A stretch of DNA of 64,000 nucleotides. Source: Whitmania pigra (taxonomy: Eukaryota > Annelida > Clitellata > Hirudinida > Haemopidae). The notes beneath the pieces were generated by a model. The model saw only the letters and a program-made list of their open reading frames with translations, was not told the origin of the DNA and did not search any database. Both the position numbers and the translations under genes were made by a program. Location: contig JAJTWR010000428.1 of NCBI GenBank assembly GCA_021613335.1, forward strand, positions 237,001 to 301,000, in the 5' to 3' direction. This document shows, piece after piece, positions 1-16,854 of this stretch; within the stretch, counting starts at the first letter, position 1, and every line of letters begins with the position of its first letter.

Positions 1-326
<326 letters not shown>

Positions 327-755
327 TTGTCTGACATTTATTTCACACGATATGGATTATGTATTTGTTCCCTTTGGAAAACAAAGATGAAATTCATTCA
401 AGGGTTTTAAGCGACATTGGCTCAATTATACGCAATTGCTGCAATAATAGTTTTTTTTATTATTTTAATAATTTTAAATAATAATATTATTAATATTAAT
501 AACAACAGCAACATTGTTAACAAAACGAACTTTCGTCTTTGGCAATCCAAGTGAATTGATGGTGACTGGTGTGGAACTTTTTTCTGATCCTTGAAACATC
601 TTTAATTATTAAATTTAATTTTAAATAAATTAGTTACAAGCAGATTTAACTTTAACAATTTTATATTAATATATCATTACAGCATTTTCCAATAAAAAAA
701 TTGAAATTTAAAATTAAAAATTTAACAAAAAAATTAAAATTATTATTAAAAGCGC
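327..755. other. Non-coding flank of the first lectin gene
   Basis: AT-rich sequence between the microsatellite and the stop codon of the minus-strand lectin gene. It probably holds that gene's 3' untranslated region. I see no supported ORF or repeat family in it. Confidence 0.5.
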
Positions 756-1776
756 TCAGACAATGTTGTTCACACACACACACACAAAGAATTCATGCCA
801 AACACTCTTCGTCCCATGCAATAAAAGCAAACCTGCATTTTCTGCGTAAGGATCGGATTCTTTGCAATAATCCACTGATCTCTTCAGCTGTAAGGACCCC
901 CTATACGTAATCACCGGGGAGTCTTCCTCGTAAACGTAGCACACATTTTCAATGATGTTGACGCCCTTACAGTCGTTCATAAAAAATTCGCAATAATCGG
1001 CGCAATTGTCGTCTTCCTCAATGAAAGCCAGAGGTGTGCCCTCGTTGTGGGAAAGATCCAAGAAGCTCGACCAAATCGACATGCATTTCACTGAAAGACA
1101 TAAATTAGGACACTCAAAATGAAGTCGGCTTTTTCTACTCTAGTTTCATTCGATTATCATCCATTAGTTTGGATACGAACAACAATAACAACTCGATGTT
1201 TTAAGTCTCTTAAACTTACGACTCATGCAAACGACGAGATAATAATATTCGCATTTCGAGGCATACCAGCCCTGTTTGCCTTGAATATAGGCACAGTTGC
1301 CAGTCTTTGGCTGGTGTCCTTCCTTCCAGTTAGAATATTTCAGAGGAATTTCTGAGACATTACATTTAAAGATTACTTAAATCGGTTTGATATGAAACCT
1401 GACAAATTGACAATCATAAATTGCAGCTGAGAATTAATTCCATACAATTAAAATATTTACTGGAATTTCCTAATTTCCAATACCATCTGTCATGATGAGT
1501 TAAACTTAGCAGAATTTTCGAATGGATCCACACTTTGGCTTCGAAAATGAATTCCTTTACAGCCTTTTCAGTTTCCTTATCTGGGATGGTCAGGACTTTT
1601 TCGTGGCGGCATATTTTTTCAGCTGAATTTAAATCTCCGGCCAATTGAGTTGAAGACGTTTTAAAGCAATACTTCGAATGAAATTCACAAGAAACAGACG
1701 TGAATCCATTCACTCGGATGTTGAGATATATTGTAATTGCCAAAAAGAAAACTTTTAACTTGTTTAAAATTATCAT
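756..1776 (-). CDS. Secreted C-type lectin-like protein, 260 aa, second domain truncated
   Basis: Three exons on the minus strand: 1776-1461, 1351-1220 and 1090-756, with phase 1 borders. The N-terminus has a hydrophobic signal peptide (about residues 1-24). Exons 1 and 2 form one C-type lectin-like domain: Cys pairs, an Ala-x-x-x-Cys helix, a WYWKLG core, then NWKEG, a C-x-Y-I strand and a terminal VVC motif. Exon 3 starts what looks like a second domain (VCYVYEED, Cys-rich) but ends without its C-terminal half. Its last codons come from a CA-repeat, giving CVCV before the stop. No transmembrane segment is seen, so the product is probably secreted. A calcium-binding EPN/QPD triplet is not obvious, so sugar binding is uncertain. 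The gene is divergent from SNX5/6. Confidence 0.75.
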
Positions 1777-2366
1777 TACGTCAACAGGTTACGATTTCTT
1801 TTGAAGCCTTAAACATTTCAGTTTTATTATTTGTTTTCACTTATAAACAAGATAATCGTATCGCATTCTCTTGTCCATGTTATACGTAATTTCAATTTGA
1901 TGAAATTAAATAATTAATAAAAAGTTACTTTTAAATTCAATGCTATTTAGTGCACAAAGTGCTCTTTTATTAAGGCGATTTCACTCATTAAATTGCTATT
2001 CCCAAATTTTGGTTTCACACAACTGCAACTAAACAGTTAAGTGGCCACTTTTTAAAGATTTAAGAATTAAATGATTAAACACGTAAACATACTATATAAG
2101 TTGGATTGTTTCGTTACCAGATCATAAGACGAAAGAGGTGTTATCTGGCGAAGATGATGGTGGGCGTATCGTTATCGTTATTTTAAGAGTGGATTGCTGC
2201 TAACTATTTAACTCGATTAATAAATTATAAAGGTGCCGCTTGTATCTTCAGTCGAATATTCGAGCAGACTCGATCAGTTTTCATTCGTACCGCTTGTTTG
2301 GTGCTTAAACGGATTTAGTGACAGAATTATATTAATTTTCAGGACGAAGACGGTTCAAGTGCTTTA
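1777..2366. other. Divergent intergenic region and SNX5/6 5' leader
   Basis: The stretch between the lectin start and the SNX5/6 start. A TATATAA match lies at 2093-2099, about 270 bases before the SNX5/6 ATG. The leader probably occupies the right part. No ORF is supported. Confidence 0.45.
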
Positions 2367-5300
2367 ATGGACAGCCAAGAAAAGGTTTATATTATTTTGG
2401 AGAACATATTTTACTGACAACATAACTGTTTTAGTTTAAAATTAAAATATATACATTTTTTTGCTGACATTGCTGCTCTACAAGTGTTAATTTTATTAGA
2501 CCTTCGGCTGCATAACTTTTGTTTATTAAATTTCTGTTTGAACAAAGATTTTGAATCATTGTTAAGTGGCCTTTATTGGTTCTTCTTGTGAAATGTTTTC
2601 TTTTGCGTTGTCTTGCAAAGAATGTTACCTTTCACTTCCTGAAATCATTCAGTTGTAGCTACTTTCTTTGTAAAATCTAGTTTTTATACATGTCATGAAA
2701 TTCAACTTTGGACGGCCCAATGTCAATTTGTTTGGGACACTAATATACCAATATTCCAGACAGTTGAAAACCTTTTTGTTCAGCCCATGGATCAATTTCG
2801 AACGTGTACAACTCGAATGACTGTACTAACTGCATTGATATGCATCTTTTTCTGACTAATGCCACCTGATGGAAATTAATACTTGCCCAATTGATCCAAA
2901 TCTTCGTGAACACGAATGAAATGAAGAAATGCTTTTCATTTTCAGCACCAGACGGAACAGGTCGATTTGTGCGACGAACAGGGTCTCGTCGTGGACATAT
3001 CGGACGCTCTGAGTGAAAAAGACAAGGTCAAGTTCACCATTCACACGAAGGTACGTATTTCCCTGCTCGCATTGTCGAGTTTTAAATCTTTCCTTTCGAC
3101 GATAAGTACGATGGCTAAGTCGACGGTGGTGCTCGTTTTCCCAGACGACTCTTCCAATCTTCAGCAGACCCGAATTCTCGGTCGTTCGTCAGCACGAGGA
3201 GTTCGTTTGGTTGCACGACAGATTCGAGGAGAACGAAGAGTATGCAGGCATCGTGGTGAGTATTTTGATTTTAATCAGAATTCAGTCACACTCTGGCTTA
3301 GCCACAATTTTGATGTTGTAGTTCTTATCCTAACTTACTTTAGTAACGTAGGCTGCATCGAGTCGTTAATGTTTCGAACAAAAACTCCGCTCGTGCCTAT
3401 GTAGAACAGCCATTATGTCTGTGCTTGCGTTGATGTTTATCCACGCACACGTTGTTGCTCATCCGTGCAGATACCACCTGCACCACCGAGGCCTGATTTT
3501 GATGCTTCGAGAGAAAAACTTCAGAAACTCGGAGAAGGTGAAGGTCTGATGACGAAGGAGGAATACCAGAAGATGAAGGTCGAGCTGGAAGCGTGAGTTT
3601 CCGCGATCGGATCGTTATCTTTGTCAGTAATTAAGCTGCCGTCCGTACTTGCTTTGTGATTGGTCGATCAACCGATGCTGTTATTGTTAGCGATAAGGAT
3701 ATTCCTCAAATTATAATCGGTCGCATACCCAAATAATTGCTGAAGATTTTAATTTTTTTTATTGTTTCTCTAAAACAATCGGTCGCACGATAAAATATTA
3801 TCTCCCGTTTCAGCGAGTATTTGGCGACTTTCAAGAAGACCGTGGCCATGCACGAAGTGTTCCTGCAGAGGATTGCAGCTCATCCTATCCTGAAGAAGGA
3901 CCTTAATTTCAAAGTGTTCCTCGAGTACGAACAAGAGGTCAGCATTCGAATCGACTTACGAGATGCACCGAATTCTTTGCCGCACTTTCGATCGTTCGAG
4001 CGTGACTTTATTTGCTTGCATCCTCGTCACGTTCCGACATTCAGTAAATCAACATTCGCTTCCAGCTGAGCGTCAGAGGGAAGAACAACAAGGAGCGCAT
4101 TTCCGGATTCTTCAAAACCGTTTCTCAGTCCGTGGACGAAGTCCTGCTGTCCAATCAGAAGGACAAGGACGACTTCTTCGAGGGGCAGAAGACCTTCCTG
4201 GTCGAATACTTCAACAGGATCAAGGATTGCACGGCCAAGGCAGACAGGATGACCAAGAGCCACAAGAGTGGGTTCCAATTGCATTGCTTTCATTACTGAT
4301 GGGATTCTTCTTTTGGTTGTGATTATGATAATGGTCGAATTTTGTGATCTGTACTGTGTACTGCATGCCTTTGTACAGGGGAGATGTTTTACGATTTCAG
4401 ACGTGGCAGACAGCTACATAAAAATATCGACATCCCTTGCACAACTTGCCTCTGTAGACAATCCAGAATTGGAGAAGTCAGTTTTTGCTTTTGAATTATA
4501 GTCAATTACGATCTCCTAATTACAAACAAATAATTTAATTTAAAGTTCAATTTTAACGTTTAAATTTGATATAAGTTTGCGAAAGTTTTAATGTTTATTC
4601 ATCGGTGGCAGAGTTTTGACAAAAGTAGCAGAAACTCTGGAAAAGGCAAGGGTGAGTTACAGTTTGACCATTTTTTTTGGCACTAATCCACTTTTAAACG
4701 TACATCTACTTTACTGATCTAATATGATGGAAACTGATAAATTAATAAATAAATTATAATCAATGTTCAGATTTAAAATGAATCCACTTTTTGTTTATAT
4801 TTATACATTGTTGTTGATGTCCTCTCGTTCAGAAACTGGAAGGCAGGGTGGCCACTGATGAAGATCTGAAACTGTCAGACACTCTCAGGTATCTTGATAA
4901 ATTATCAATTGATAATTATAATTGATAAATCAACATTGTTAATTGATAAATTATAAATAATCATAATTTCAATATCAATAATTATAATTTATCAATTATT
5001 AATCGACAGTTTATCAATTATTAATTTGATATTAATAATAATTTGATAATTAATAATTATCAATTAACAACGACATTGTTTTATTAATATTTTGTGATTC
5101 TGAAATGAACATTAATCTCAAGTGAACGTTATTGCTACAACGTGATACTACCTCCAGATACTACATGAGAGACACATCAGCCGCCAAGAACCTCCTGTAC
5201 AGGCGCCTCAGACTCGTGGCAAACCACGAGAACACTGTCAAGGCCCTCGAGAAGGCTCGAGCCAAAAACAAGGATGTTGCCATGGTTGGTTGCACTTTGT

Positions 5301-5895
5301 TGCTTCTGAGAAACCATTGCATTTATCGTCGCACATATTTAGTAAATGTTAATTTATTAAATATTTTTATTTAACTCTTTGTTAGGCTGAAGAGAATGAG
5401 AAATTATTGGCTGATAAATTGGAAAGATTGTCCGACACTGCGAAGCAAGGTGGGCAACAAGGGATTGTGAATTGACATAAAATTTCTATCTATTACTCTG
5501 ACCACGTAACACGTAGCTATAACCATGCAAAATTAATTAATTAATTAAAATCAATCAACTAAAATAATTTTTTAATCTATTGATTAATTGAAGAGCTGAC
5601 AGATTTCAAGAGCAGAAGGATCAACCACTTCAAGAAGAACCTGGTTGACCTTGCTGAATTGGAATTGAAGCATGCCAAGGTCAGTTGCTAAGTAACTGGG
5701 ATTAAAAGGGGACACAATAGGCCTCTAGTTGCAATAATTGATGCCACATTATTAATTATCCTAATTATATGTTATTCACTTTGGAAGAATTTATTTATTA
5801 TCCTAATTATTTATTGTTCTTATGATGTATTACTTCTTCAGTCGCAAGTGACGTTGCTGACGAATGCCATAGCAGCTCTGAAGGAGATGGAATGA
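2367..5895 (+). CDS. SNX6: Sorting nexin SNX5/SNX6-like retromer/ESCPE subunit, 394 aa
   Basis: Thirteen exons: 2367-2384, 2946-3050, 3145-3255, 3471-3592, 3814-3937, 4066-4267, 4401-4476, 4612-4651, 4833-4888, 5158-5284, 5386-5449, 5594-5679 and 5842-5895. All phases join and give 394 residues, close to the roughly 405 of vertebrate SNX5 and SNX6. The N-terminal third is the PX domain (residues about 20-160), with the motif [17 protein letters not shown] and the proline run IPPAPPRP typical of SNX5/6/32. The rest is the BAR domain, a charged coiled coil ending in ALKEME. In known families the protein dimerises with SNX1/SNX2 on endosomal tubules and sorts cargo to the Golgi or plasma membrane. 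The choice between SNX5 and SNX6 is not resolved; most invertebrates have one gene. Intron 9 holds AT-rich inverted repeats. Confidence 0.95.
4889..5060. repeat. AT-rich inverted repeats in SNX5/6 intron 9
   Basis: Repeated blocks related to TTGATAAATTA and its complement alternate through this intron, so the RNA or single strand could fold into long hairpins. It is intronic, with no coding content. Confidence 0.6.
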
Positions 5896-6689
5896 ATGGA
5901 GGCCCCCATCGAAAGACCATCTCGATAGAAGTACGCTCGATCCATTCACTGATGCAATGGTGATGATCACGACGATGATGATGCGGGCGATTCACCAGAT
6001 ACTCTAATACAATTATTAAATCGTTATCGGCGCTCGTGATGCGGACGGATGTTTCGATTTCTTGCCGGGCGTTTTAATGTGGTTTTCGTCCGCTCGTGCG
6101 ATTCTGTTTCATCACATATCCGAATCTACCATCGCCGAACCAAACTTCCACCTCGTCGCCACAGCTGTTTTGCTTCTTTGCTATGCCACCATTTTGTCGT
6201 TCGTGAGAAAATTTGTGATTTTGAACCGTCAAATGATGATCAACTTGCTATCATTCCAATGCGTCATTTCATGTTATTCTGGAACCACGTTTGCCCGATG
6301 CTTCCGACACGTGTTTCGGTTTTCAAATCCCGCCGAGTTCTGTTTTCTAATAGAGGCGAGGTCGCCTAATCCTGCTGACGACAGATGATTTTGGTCACTG
6401 ATGTTTAAAGTAAAAATTTGAGTCTAGAGTTAGGAAAGTCCGCAAATAAGATGAAATGATTCGTTTACAAAAAGTCTTTATTTCAGGCACGTGTAGGAAG
6501 CAGAGTGTGTAGAAAACAAAATTCCAAAACAACCAAAAAGGTAAATGTCTAAGGCGCGTACGTGAAGCGACGTTCCGGTCGTGCAGTGCTACCTGGAAGT
6601 GACTGGCCAGAAAGAGAGATCAAGTTGAAACTCATTTCCACGTTTATGATGGGAAACCTCTATTTTCTGGAAATCTGATGTCTAGAGAT
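5896..6689. other. 3' region shared by convergent SNX5/6 and LIX1
   Basis: The space between two convergent genes, likely the two 3' untranslated regions. It is less AT-rich than most intergenic DNA here. Two overlapping open frames at 6049-6388 show no recognisable protein features and I do not call them genes. Confidence 0.5.
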
Positions 6690-7888
<1,199 letters not shown>

Positions 7889-8245
7889 CGCGATTACGGA
7901 GAATACCGACTGAACGTTAGCAACGCAGCCACAGCCCTCTTTAAGTAAACATTTGCATTCCAAATAATTTATATCTGGAGGTAAAAGCTATTAATTAATC
8001 GTTCTAAATTTGTTTTAATTTATATTTTAATTTAACAAATAACTAAGTACATTACAAACAGCCATCCCACAGCGAGACGACTCCACTCTGCAATATCAGT
8101 AAAATCTGAATTAACATCGGCGGCACCCGATTACTCCGAAACAATTCCATGAGAGTAAATCGAACCATAAATTATAATATCTAAAGACAATTATTATTTT
8201 GTTTATTTTTTTTTTTTGATTTGGGGAAAACTAGAAAAAATGTCT
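7889..8245. other. Spacer between LIX1 and TIMMDC1
   Basis: A region of about 350 bases with the upstream part of LIX1 and the 3' end of TIMMDC1, both on the minus strand. A short open frame upstream of the LIX1 ATG (to about 7963) could be a longer N-terminus but has no ATG start. Nothing else is supported. Confidence 0.4.
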
Positions 8246-10043
8246 TCACGCCACAGCTCCATCCATGACCGGAATCGTGGCTGATTGCGGTGGGTCCTCA
8301 AACTCCCTAAAGTTAGAATATGAATTTTGCTTTCTTAAAATAAATAATAACTGACAACTGTAGCACGACAAATTGATATTCAGCCCACCTCTGTTTGACG
8401 AAACGTTCGATGAGTTGCTGATAGTGCCTCTGCTCTTGAGTCATGTTCGTGACTTTCAGAAGACCAAAAATTGCTGCTCCACCGACTAACCTGTTTTGAG
8501 AAGCATCATAAATCTCTGTTAATGTGGAATTCAAAGGAGATTTTTATCTTACAAAATTCATCGTCGGCTTACCCAAAAAACGATCCAAGTATACCGCCAA
8601 CCACCATGTTTCTCCAGCCGTGGACAAACCTAATCAGGCTGCAAGCAATTCCTAAATTCCAAAATGTTTATTGTAATTAACAATTAAAGAAGGTCTAGGG
8701 CATTTATTAATGTGACCGATTAAACATACCTCCTCCTGCAATGTATTCCCACAGTGAAGATTTGTTTCTATAGACGGCCACCGTTTGCGAAGACAACCTG
8801 CAATAATTTCCTGTCTTAATTAGATAAAAAAGAAATCTAAAACAATGGCCATTAAAAATTTAATGGTGACGTTAACAATAATATTGAAACAAATAACGAT
8901 GATAGTAAAATATCATTGATAACCTTAAAAAAATGAAAAGGACTCACACAAACAGTCCGGCCAAACTACCGGCGTTAAATGCAAACCTGCCTCCGAGTTT
9001 TACAGCACCAAACATAACCGCGTCGTTGTATTTTCTCTGAGAATTGAAATTAGAAACTGGCTTAATAAGTGAAATTTAAAAACATCACGAATTTAACGAA
9101 AGATTGTAGAGTTGGCTCTCTTTAAAGAAATAAAACCAACAGCAGCGACGAAGCTCGTTGCAAAAGCAGTGTGTTTGTTCTTCAACTGGAAGGCATCGGC
9201 AGCAGCGTTTCCACCCAAAACTGCGCCGACGATGAAGAGCATGATGCCGGTATTTACGGCCGTTTGAGCGGCCATGTACATCTCCGGACTCATGTTGTCC
9301 GACTTCCTTGGAACACGAAGAAACTTTTAAATACGATGAAAACTTATTTCATTCGATCGGACAACGTTCCGCTAAAATTTCAGAATAATTTTACCATGTA
9401 AAACTGGACACGAGCAATCTATTTGATGAAATATGCACATTTTCAATTATGTATTAAGACTGATGTTTCACTATGATAATTAGTTGCTGTAAAAAATGCA
9501 ATATTTTGTAATAATACAAAATAATAAAAAATATAATAGAAAAATTTTGGAAAATATTCTTCTCAATTGATCTGCAGTCATTGAGAACTAAAGTTATATA
9601 ATAAAATGAAATTTCAAAATCAAAAGCAAAGATTATTTTTTTGCTAACTTATGTATAATGTAAAAATCATTTTGAAACTACACAGACATCATCTAAACTA
9701 TAACATCACGCCACTCAGTCTTAAGCACTCACCATCCTGCATACATTTCCTTGACTCTGTCCAAACCAGTTTCCTTAAGCATATGCTTTTTTATATCCAT
9801 CTCAACCAAAGCTTTCAAAATTGGATCCTCTAATCTCTTCCTAAAATATTCATCGCTGTCCTTAGCTTCATCTTTGTCTTTAGAGCCTTCTTCTGACATT
9901 CCTTTAGATGTCTTAGTGTCTCCAACTTTCTCCGGCAATTGCGAATGTGCATACACTTTTTCAAACAAGCTCAGTTGACTCCATCGCCTCGCCAAAGATG
10001 AGATAGTTATTGTCTCAAAATATCCATTAACTCTATCCATCAC
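8246..10043 (-). CDS. TIMMDC1: TIMMDC1-like mitochondrial complex I assembly factor, 291 aa
   Basis: Seven minus-strand exons: 10043-9733, 9306-9141, 9036-8948, 8797-8730, 8651-8573, 8490-8389 and 8306-8246. The C-terminal two thirds follow TIMMDC1 (C3orf1), a Tim17/22/23-fold inner-membrane protein needed for complex I membrane-arm assembly. Landmarks are TGLDRVKEMY before the first helix, a glycine-rich first helix (GIMLFIVGAVLGG), KYNDAV, a helix with GGRFAFNAGSLAGLF, VYRNKSSLWEYIAGG, then GWRNMVVGGILGSFFG and LVGGAAIFGLL. Length fits (human about 285). The first exon has a charged insert rich in Ser, Lys, Asp and Glu not seen in the human protein. Either of two adjacent ATG codons could be the start. 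Confidence 0.92.
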
Positions 10044-11144
10044 TAAACTATCGCTGAAAAATTATGAATTTAAAAAGTTAAATAACTATCTAGCCAAAGT
10101 TCCGAAACATTTATCTAATGCAGCTAGGAATAGTAAACAACGTCCTTGATGAAAAAGTGAACGAGTATCGAAATATGCATTAAAACTGACTTTTTAGAAC
10201 ATTATCAACTGACGTTATGCATGAATTACAGATGATTTTTATTGTAATTCTGTGCTTATTTTTAGTAATAGAAACTTATTTTTTTTTTTAAAGCATAGTT
10301 TTGGTTCGATTAACAGGTTTGTGATGCTTTAATAATAATAAGTTGAAGCTCATGATATTATTTGATACGCCAAAAGGACGGAATAAAAAAAAATAGTATC
10401 TTTTCATAAATCTTTCAAGCTAATCAAAAATTCAGTGCTTGAGAAAAGACTATAGACATGACCTTGAACTATTTCATAATGTTTAATGTGTCAAGAGACA
10501 AAAAATAAAAAAAAGTGAGTTTTCTTAAAAAAACAATTTCCTTATCAAATTAGATGGAGTTTTAACAGGGACATCATTTCAGCTTTTTCAAAGGGAACAG
10601 ACCACCAGCTCAAATATTTCAAAATTCAGAAAATATCAACAAAAAACATGTTTTTTTTAAACTTAAGACTTTAGAAGTTTGATGTTATTCATCTACGATC
10701 TTTCGTTAAATAAATTTGAGACTTTGCAGAAGACTTGAAGTATGTATAACTTGTTTTGGTTTATTAATAATATATTATAATTACCATCTAAAAAGCATTA
10801 GTAATTAATAATGAACCAATGTCGAAACGTTACCTCAAAATAAAATGTAAATCAAATTTATATATAAAATTAATAATAAAAATACAGAATGGTTATTATA
10901 TAATCATAATATTAATCAAATGCAACTCGGCAATTTTTTATTTCCTTTGAAGAGAATTCACCACTTGGACTTTATTTGACGAACTTCATATTTTTATCAA
11001 TTATGCAGTATATAAACAGCACAGCTGAATTCTTCCAATGCAAGTCCAAATCATCCTAGTTAAGCAACGGACTTTAATAAAATAAATAAATATATTAAAT
11101 AAATATAAATATAATTAAACATTTCCCCGGTAGAGAATATCGAA
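10044..11144. other. Intergenic region with AKR promoter
   Basis: Between divergent TIMMDC1 (-) and the first aldo-keto reductase (+). AT-rich with many A and T runs and no supported ORF. The right end contains a good TATA match, listed separately. Confidence 0.5.
11009..11016 (+). promoter_or_regulatory. Candidate TATA box of the first aldo-keto reductase gene
   Basis: TATATAAA lies about 130 bases before the ATG at 11145 with a GC-richer stretch after it. Spacing allows a 5' leader of about 100 bases. No transcription start is demonstrated. Confidence 0.4.
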
Positions 11145-13351
<2,207 letters not shown>

Positions 13352-14485
13352 AATATCAAATCCAAGAAATTTGACGAAGATATTGATAGTTATGATGATG
13401 ATGATTTCATCATAAATTTTCATGACTTTGAATTAACTATGATCAAATTCATGTATGGACCTTTCTTAATTTTGCGTTACCTCGCTTATCAATTATCCAA
13501 TAAAAAATTTTGCTGTTTTGCTCAATAAAAAATCAACGACGCACGCTTCAAAATGAGAATTTATTTTTGCAGTTTTAGCAAGTTTTTAGACTTAACTGGA
13601 GTTAACCTTTGTTAATATTTCGCAATCACACAAAATTAGCCGATTATGTTTGAAATTTAATTAAAATTTATTCTGGAACTTTACTTAAATATCTTTAAAT
13701 CGTTAAATATCTTTAAAATGCCGACAATAACTGAGAATGACTTTAAAAATACATTTGCAATGAGCCAATTATTAAATGAATCCCAAGACCTAAAAGTCGT
13801 ATTCGAGTGTTGTCTCTGACACAATTACAAAATTAGAATGGCGCTGATTTAGAACACTCTTTCTTGTCAATAGTAAATGAAGCGATCTTGTTTTTCGATA
13901 TATTCGTAAAATAAGGTGATAAATAGAATGCTAAGGATTGGAAGAGTGAATGAATAATATATTAACGGTTTATCCAAACAATATGGAATGATTGATAGTC
14001 ACATTGATTTTCCGGCCTTTCATTAAGAAGTATTAACATAAGGAGTCATAACAATGCATAAAGGCACTACCAAAACATTAATTTGTTGATTTTATGTTTT
14101 TGCATGGCTGATTGCATCACAGAGTCTAACAAAGTCTTTCACAGCCTGCCTACTTATTATCGCTGTTAAAGCACACTTTAGTGAGATAGTGAAGTCTTAG
14201 AACTCTTTGTACTTGTATTTAGACGATTTTTAGAGTGCCTTGTGTATCCGGATTTATAACATCATATTTATAACAACATATTTATAACTTCAGTGCGAGC
14301 TGGGTTGCGAACACGACTCATTTCAAGTTTTACAAATCATTAACACAAACAAACGTTGTTCAAGGGTAGAAGACTCCAGAATTCTCAAAAACTTTGACTT
14401 GTAATGAATGTAGTTTTTCATTTGTGCATTTCTGAATAAAATTTAAAAACTCTTATTTTGTAAAAAAAAGTAAACGGATTGAACG
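13352..14485. other. Intergenic region between the two AKR genes
   Basis: About 1.1 kb of AT-rich DNA holding the 3' untranslated region of copy 1 and the promoter and leader of copy 2. No ORF, RNA gene or recognised repeat is seen. Confidence 0.5.
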
Positions 14486-16854
14486 ATGTCGAAGTTTCTG
14501 AAGCTAAACTCAGGATGTAACCTGCCAACAGTTGGATTGGGAACTTGGCAGGTGGTACTCACTTTGGTCAATTTAAATGAACAGATTCTTGCAGATAACA
14601 GATATTACTTTTTAATATAACAAAGCAAACAAGTCTAAACATTGGAATTATAAACTACTGTTGCACTTGAGTGAACACCATTAATTATAATTTATTAATA
14701 TTATAAATTGGCATTGAATTTTTTAATATCGATAACCAGCTGAGTGAAGACGATGCTGAAGAAATTCTTGTGGCTGCAGTAAAAGCTGGTTATAGACATA
14801 TTGACTGTGCACTGGCCTACGGTAACGAAGCTGCAATAGGGAAAGCATTCAGTAACATCATCAATTATCTGAAGTTGGTGAAAAGAGAAGAACTATTTGT
14901 AACTTCAAAGGTTTGAATTGTTACTAGTTTAATTTACAATTTGTAATGTTTTTGAATTTAAATAAAAAGCATTTTATTATTATCATTATCGAAACTTTGT
15001 ATTTATAACGAAAAAAAATAAGATAATTATATGAAAAACGCAGTTTAAATAATAGTTCAGCTAAAATATTTTGCACATTTTTGTTCAATAAAAAACCTTA
15101 ATACTTTTATTTATAACTCGAACAAAGGCCAATTCAGCAAATTTAGAAAATACTGAATTTTCATCTGCCAATTTTTTCCACAAACTTTGATTCTTACATT
15201 TTCAAATCTTTTATACAGCTCTGGTCTAATAGCCACAAGAAAGATGATGTAAAGCCTGTTTTGAAAAAACAACTCACAGATTTGCAATTAAAATATTTGG
15301 ATCTCTATCTTATCCACTTCCCAGTATCCGTAAAGGTATGGTGGATGGTTGTCGTGTTTAAAAATTCCTAAATGATATATTTTAATATTTACTTAAATAA
15401 TATCATCGTTTCTATTTTAACGAAGATTTTAATCAACTTTTTTTTTAAGGCCGGACCTGACTCGTTACCTGTTGATTCTGAGGGGCGACTCATATATGAT
15501 AATGTGCCGCCAATAGAAACATGGAAGGTGAGATGGATAAGCTAATTTTTTAATATTGCAGAAAATATGAATAAGATGCTAAATAAATTAATTAGATAGA
15601 ATTGTTATAAATAGTTTTTAATAATATAAATTATTTATGCCAGGCTATGGAAGAATGCGTCAAAGAGGGATTGACAAAGAATATCGGTCTCTCCAATTTC
15701 AACATTTCACAGATCAAGGATATCCTTAAACAGGCTGAGATCAAACCTGCAGTTCTTCAGGTGCTATGATTAGTAAAATCGTTACTTTTAATAAAATGTT
15801 GTAGGTGGATTATATCATTTACAATCGAGTGCTCAATATTTATCAAAATATAAGCGGTTTATGATTTCACTTGCAGATCGAAGTTTACCCATACTTCCAA
15901 AATCTACAAATTATCGACTTTTGTGCCTCCAACAACATTGCCGTTGTCGGTTACGGTTGCCTTGGATCAATGAGTAGACCTTGGTAATGATAATTAAAGT
16001 GCATTTCTTTAATATAATTTCTAAAAGATATCCCGCAAACTTGAAACTAACATCATTCCATATACATTTATTGCATTTAATGCAAAACGGCGCAAACACA
16101 AAAGCTTCGAACTTTTACAAATAAATTTTTGAATAAAACTGGATCTTAGAACATTGACATTTTTTTTCAATTCCTATTTTAGGGATGAAGTAAAACTGAA
16201 CCCCATGGAGGATCCAGTGATCAAAAAGTTGGCAGAAAAGTATGCAAAGTCTCCTGCCCAAATAATCCTTCGTTGGTTGGTTCAAAGAAACATAGCAGTT
16301 ATTCCTAAAAGTTCAAATATTCAAAGAATCAAAGAAAATATAGGGGTAGTTTATTTGATCAGCTATTTAATTTTTTTTAAATATTAATATCATTATCATT
16401 ATCATTTTATATATGTTTGATAAATTTAGTACTTCGTAGTATAATTTCTAGTGACAACTTTTTCTTGTGTAAAATATCCAAAAAAATGTTAATATATTTA
16501 AATAAAATGTTAATATATTTAAATAAAAAAATTATATGGCAGATTTTTGATTTTGTATTGACAAGTGGTGATTTGGCCGAGATAGCAATACTGGAAAAGG
16601 GAGTTAGAAATTTCGGCAGAGCCATGATACTGCATGGGTAGTAATGAGTTTTATTGTATTCTTTAAGTCTGTGAATTATTAACGTACCAGTACAATTTTT
16701 AAAATGTTAGGTTAAATGTTAAAATTATAAATATTTTAATCTTAAATTGGCACATATAACATAAATAATAAATAAATAAATAAATATATATCGTTGCAGA
16801 CATGTTTTCTTACGAGACGAAACAGTGCCGTATAATTATCTTTTTGAGGACTGA
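14486..16854 (+). CDS. Aldo-keto reductase, copy 2, 322 aa
   Basis: Nine exons: 14486-14551, 14740-14910, 15219-15335, 15450-15527, 15644-15760, 15877-15983, 16183-16345, 16543-16637 and 16800-16854. Exon lengths equal those of copy 1 throughout. The tetrad is kept: Asp44 and Tyr49 ([11 protein letters not shown]), Lys79 (FVTSKLW) and His112 (LIHFP). Loop residues near the active site differ from copy 1 (ALAYG against AKLYA), so substrate range may differ. Exons 5 and 7 are almost identical to copy 1, including some flanking intron at exon 7, while other exons are clearly diverged; this patchwork suggests gene conversion. Both copies should be active NADPH oxidoreductases. Confidence 0.95.

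Noticed and set aside
3963..4322. Open frames on both strands across SNX5/6 exon 6
   Set aside because: They are out-of-frame shadows of the conserved BAR-domain exon 4066-4267.
6049..6388. Two overlapping open frames of about 107 codons after SNX5/6
   Set aside because: No domain, no splice context and they lie in the shared 3' region of two convergent genes. Best explained as chance open frames in less AT-rich UTR.
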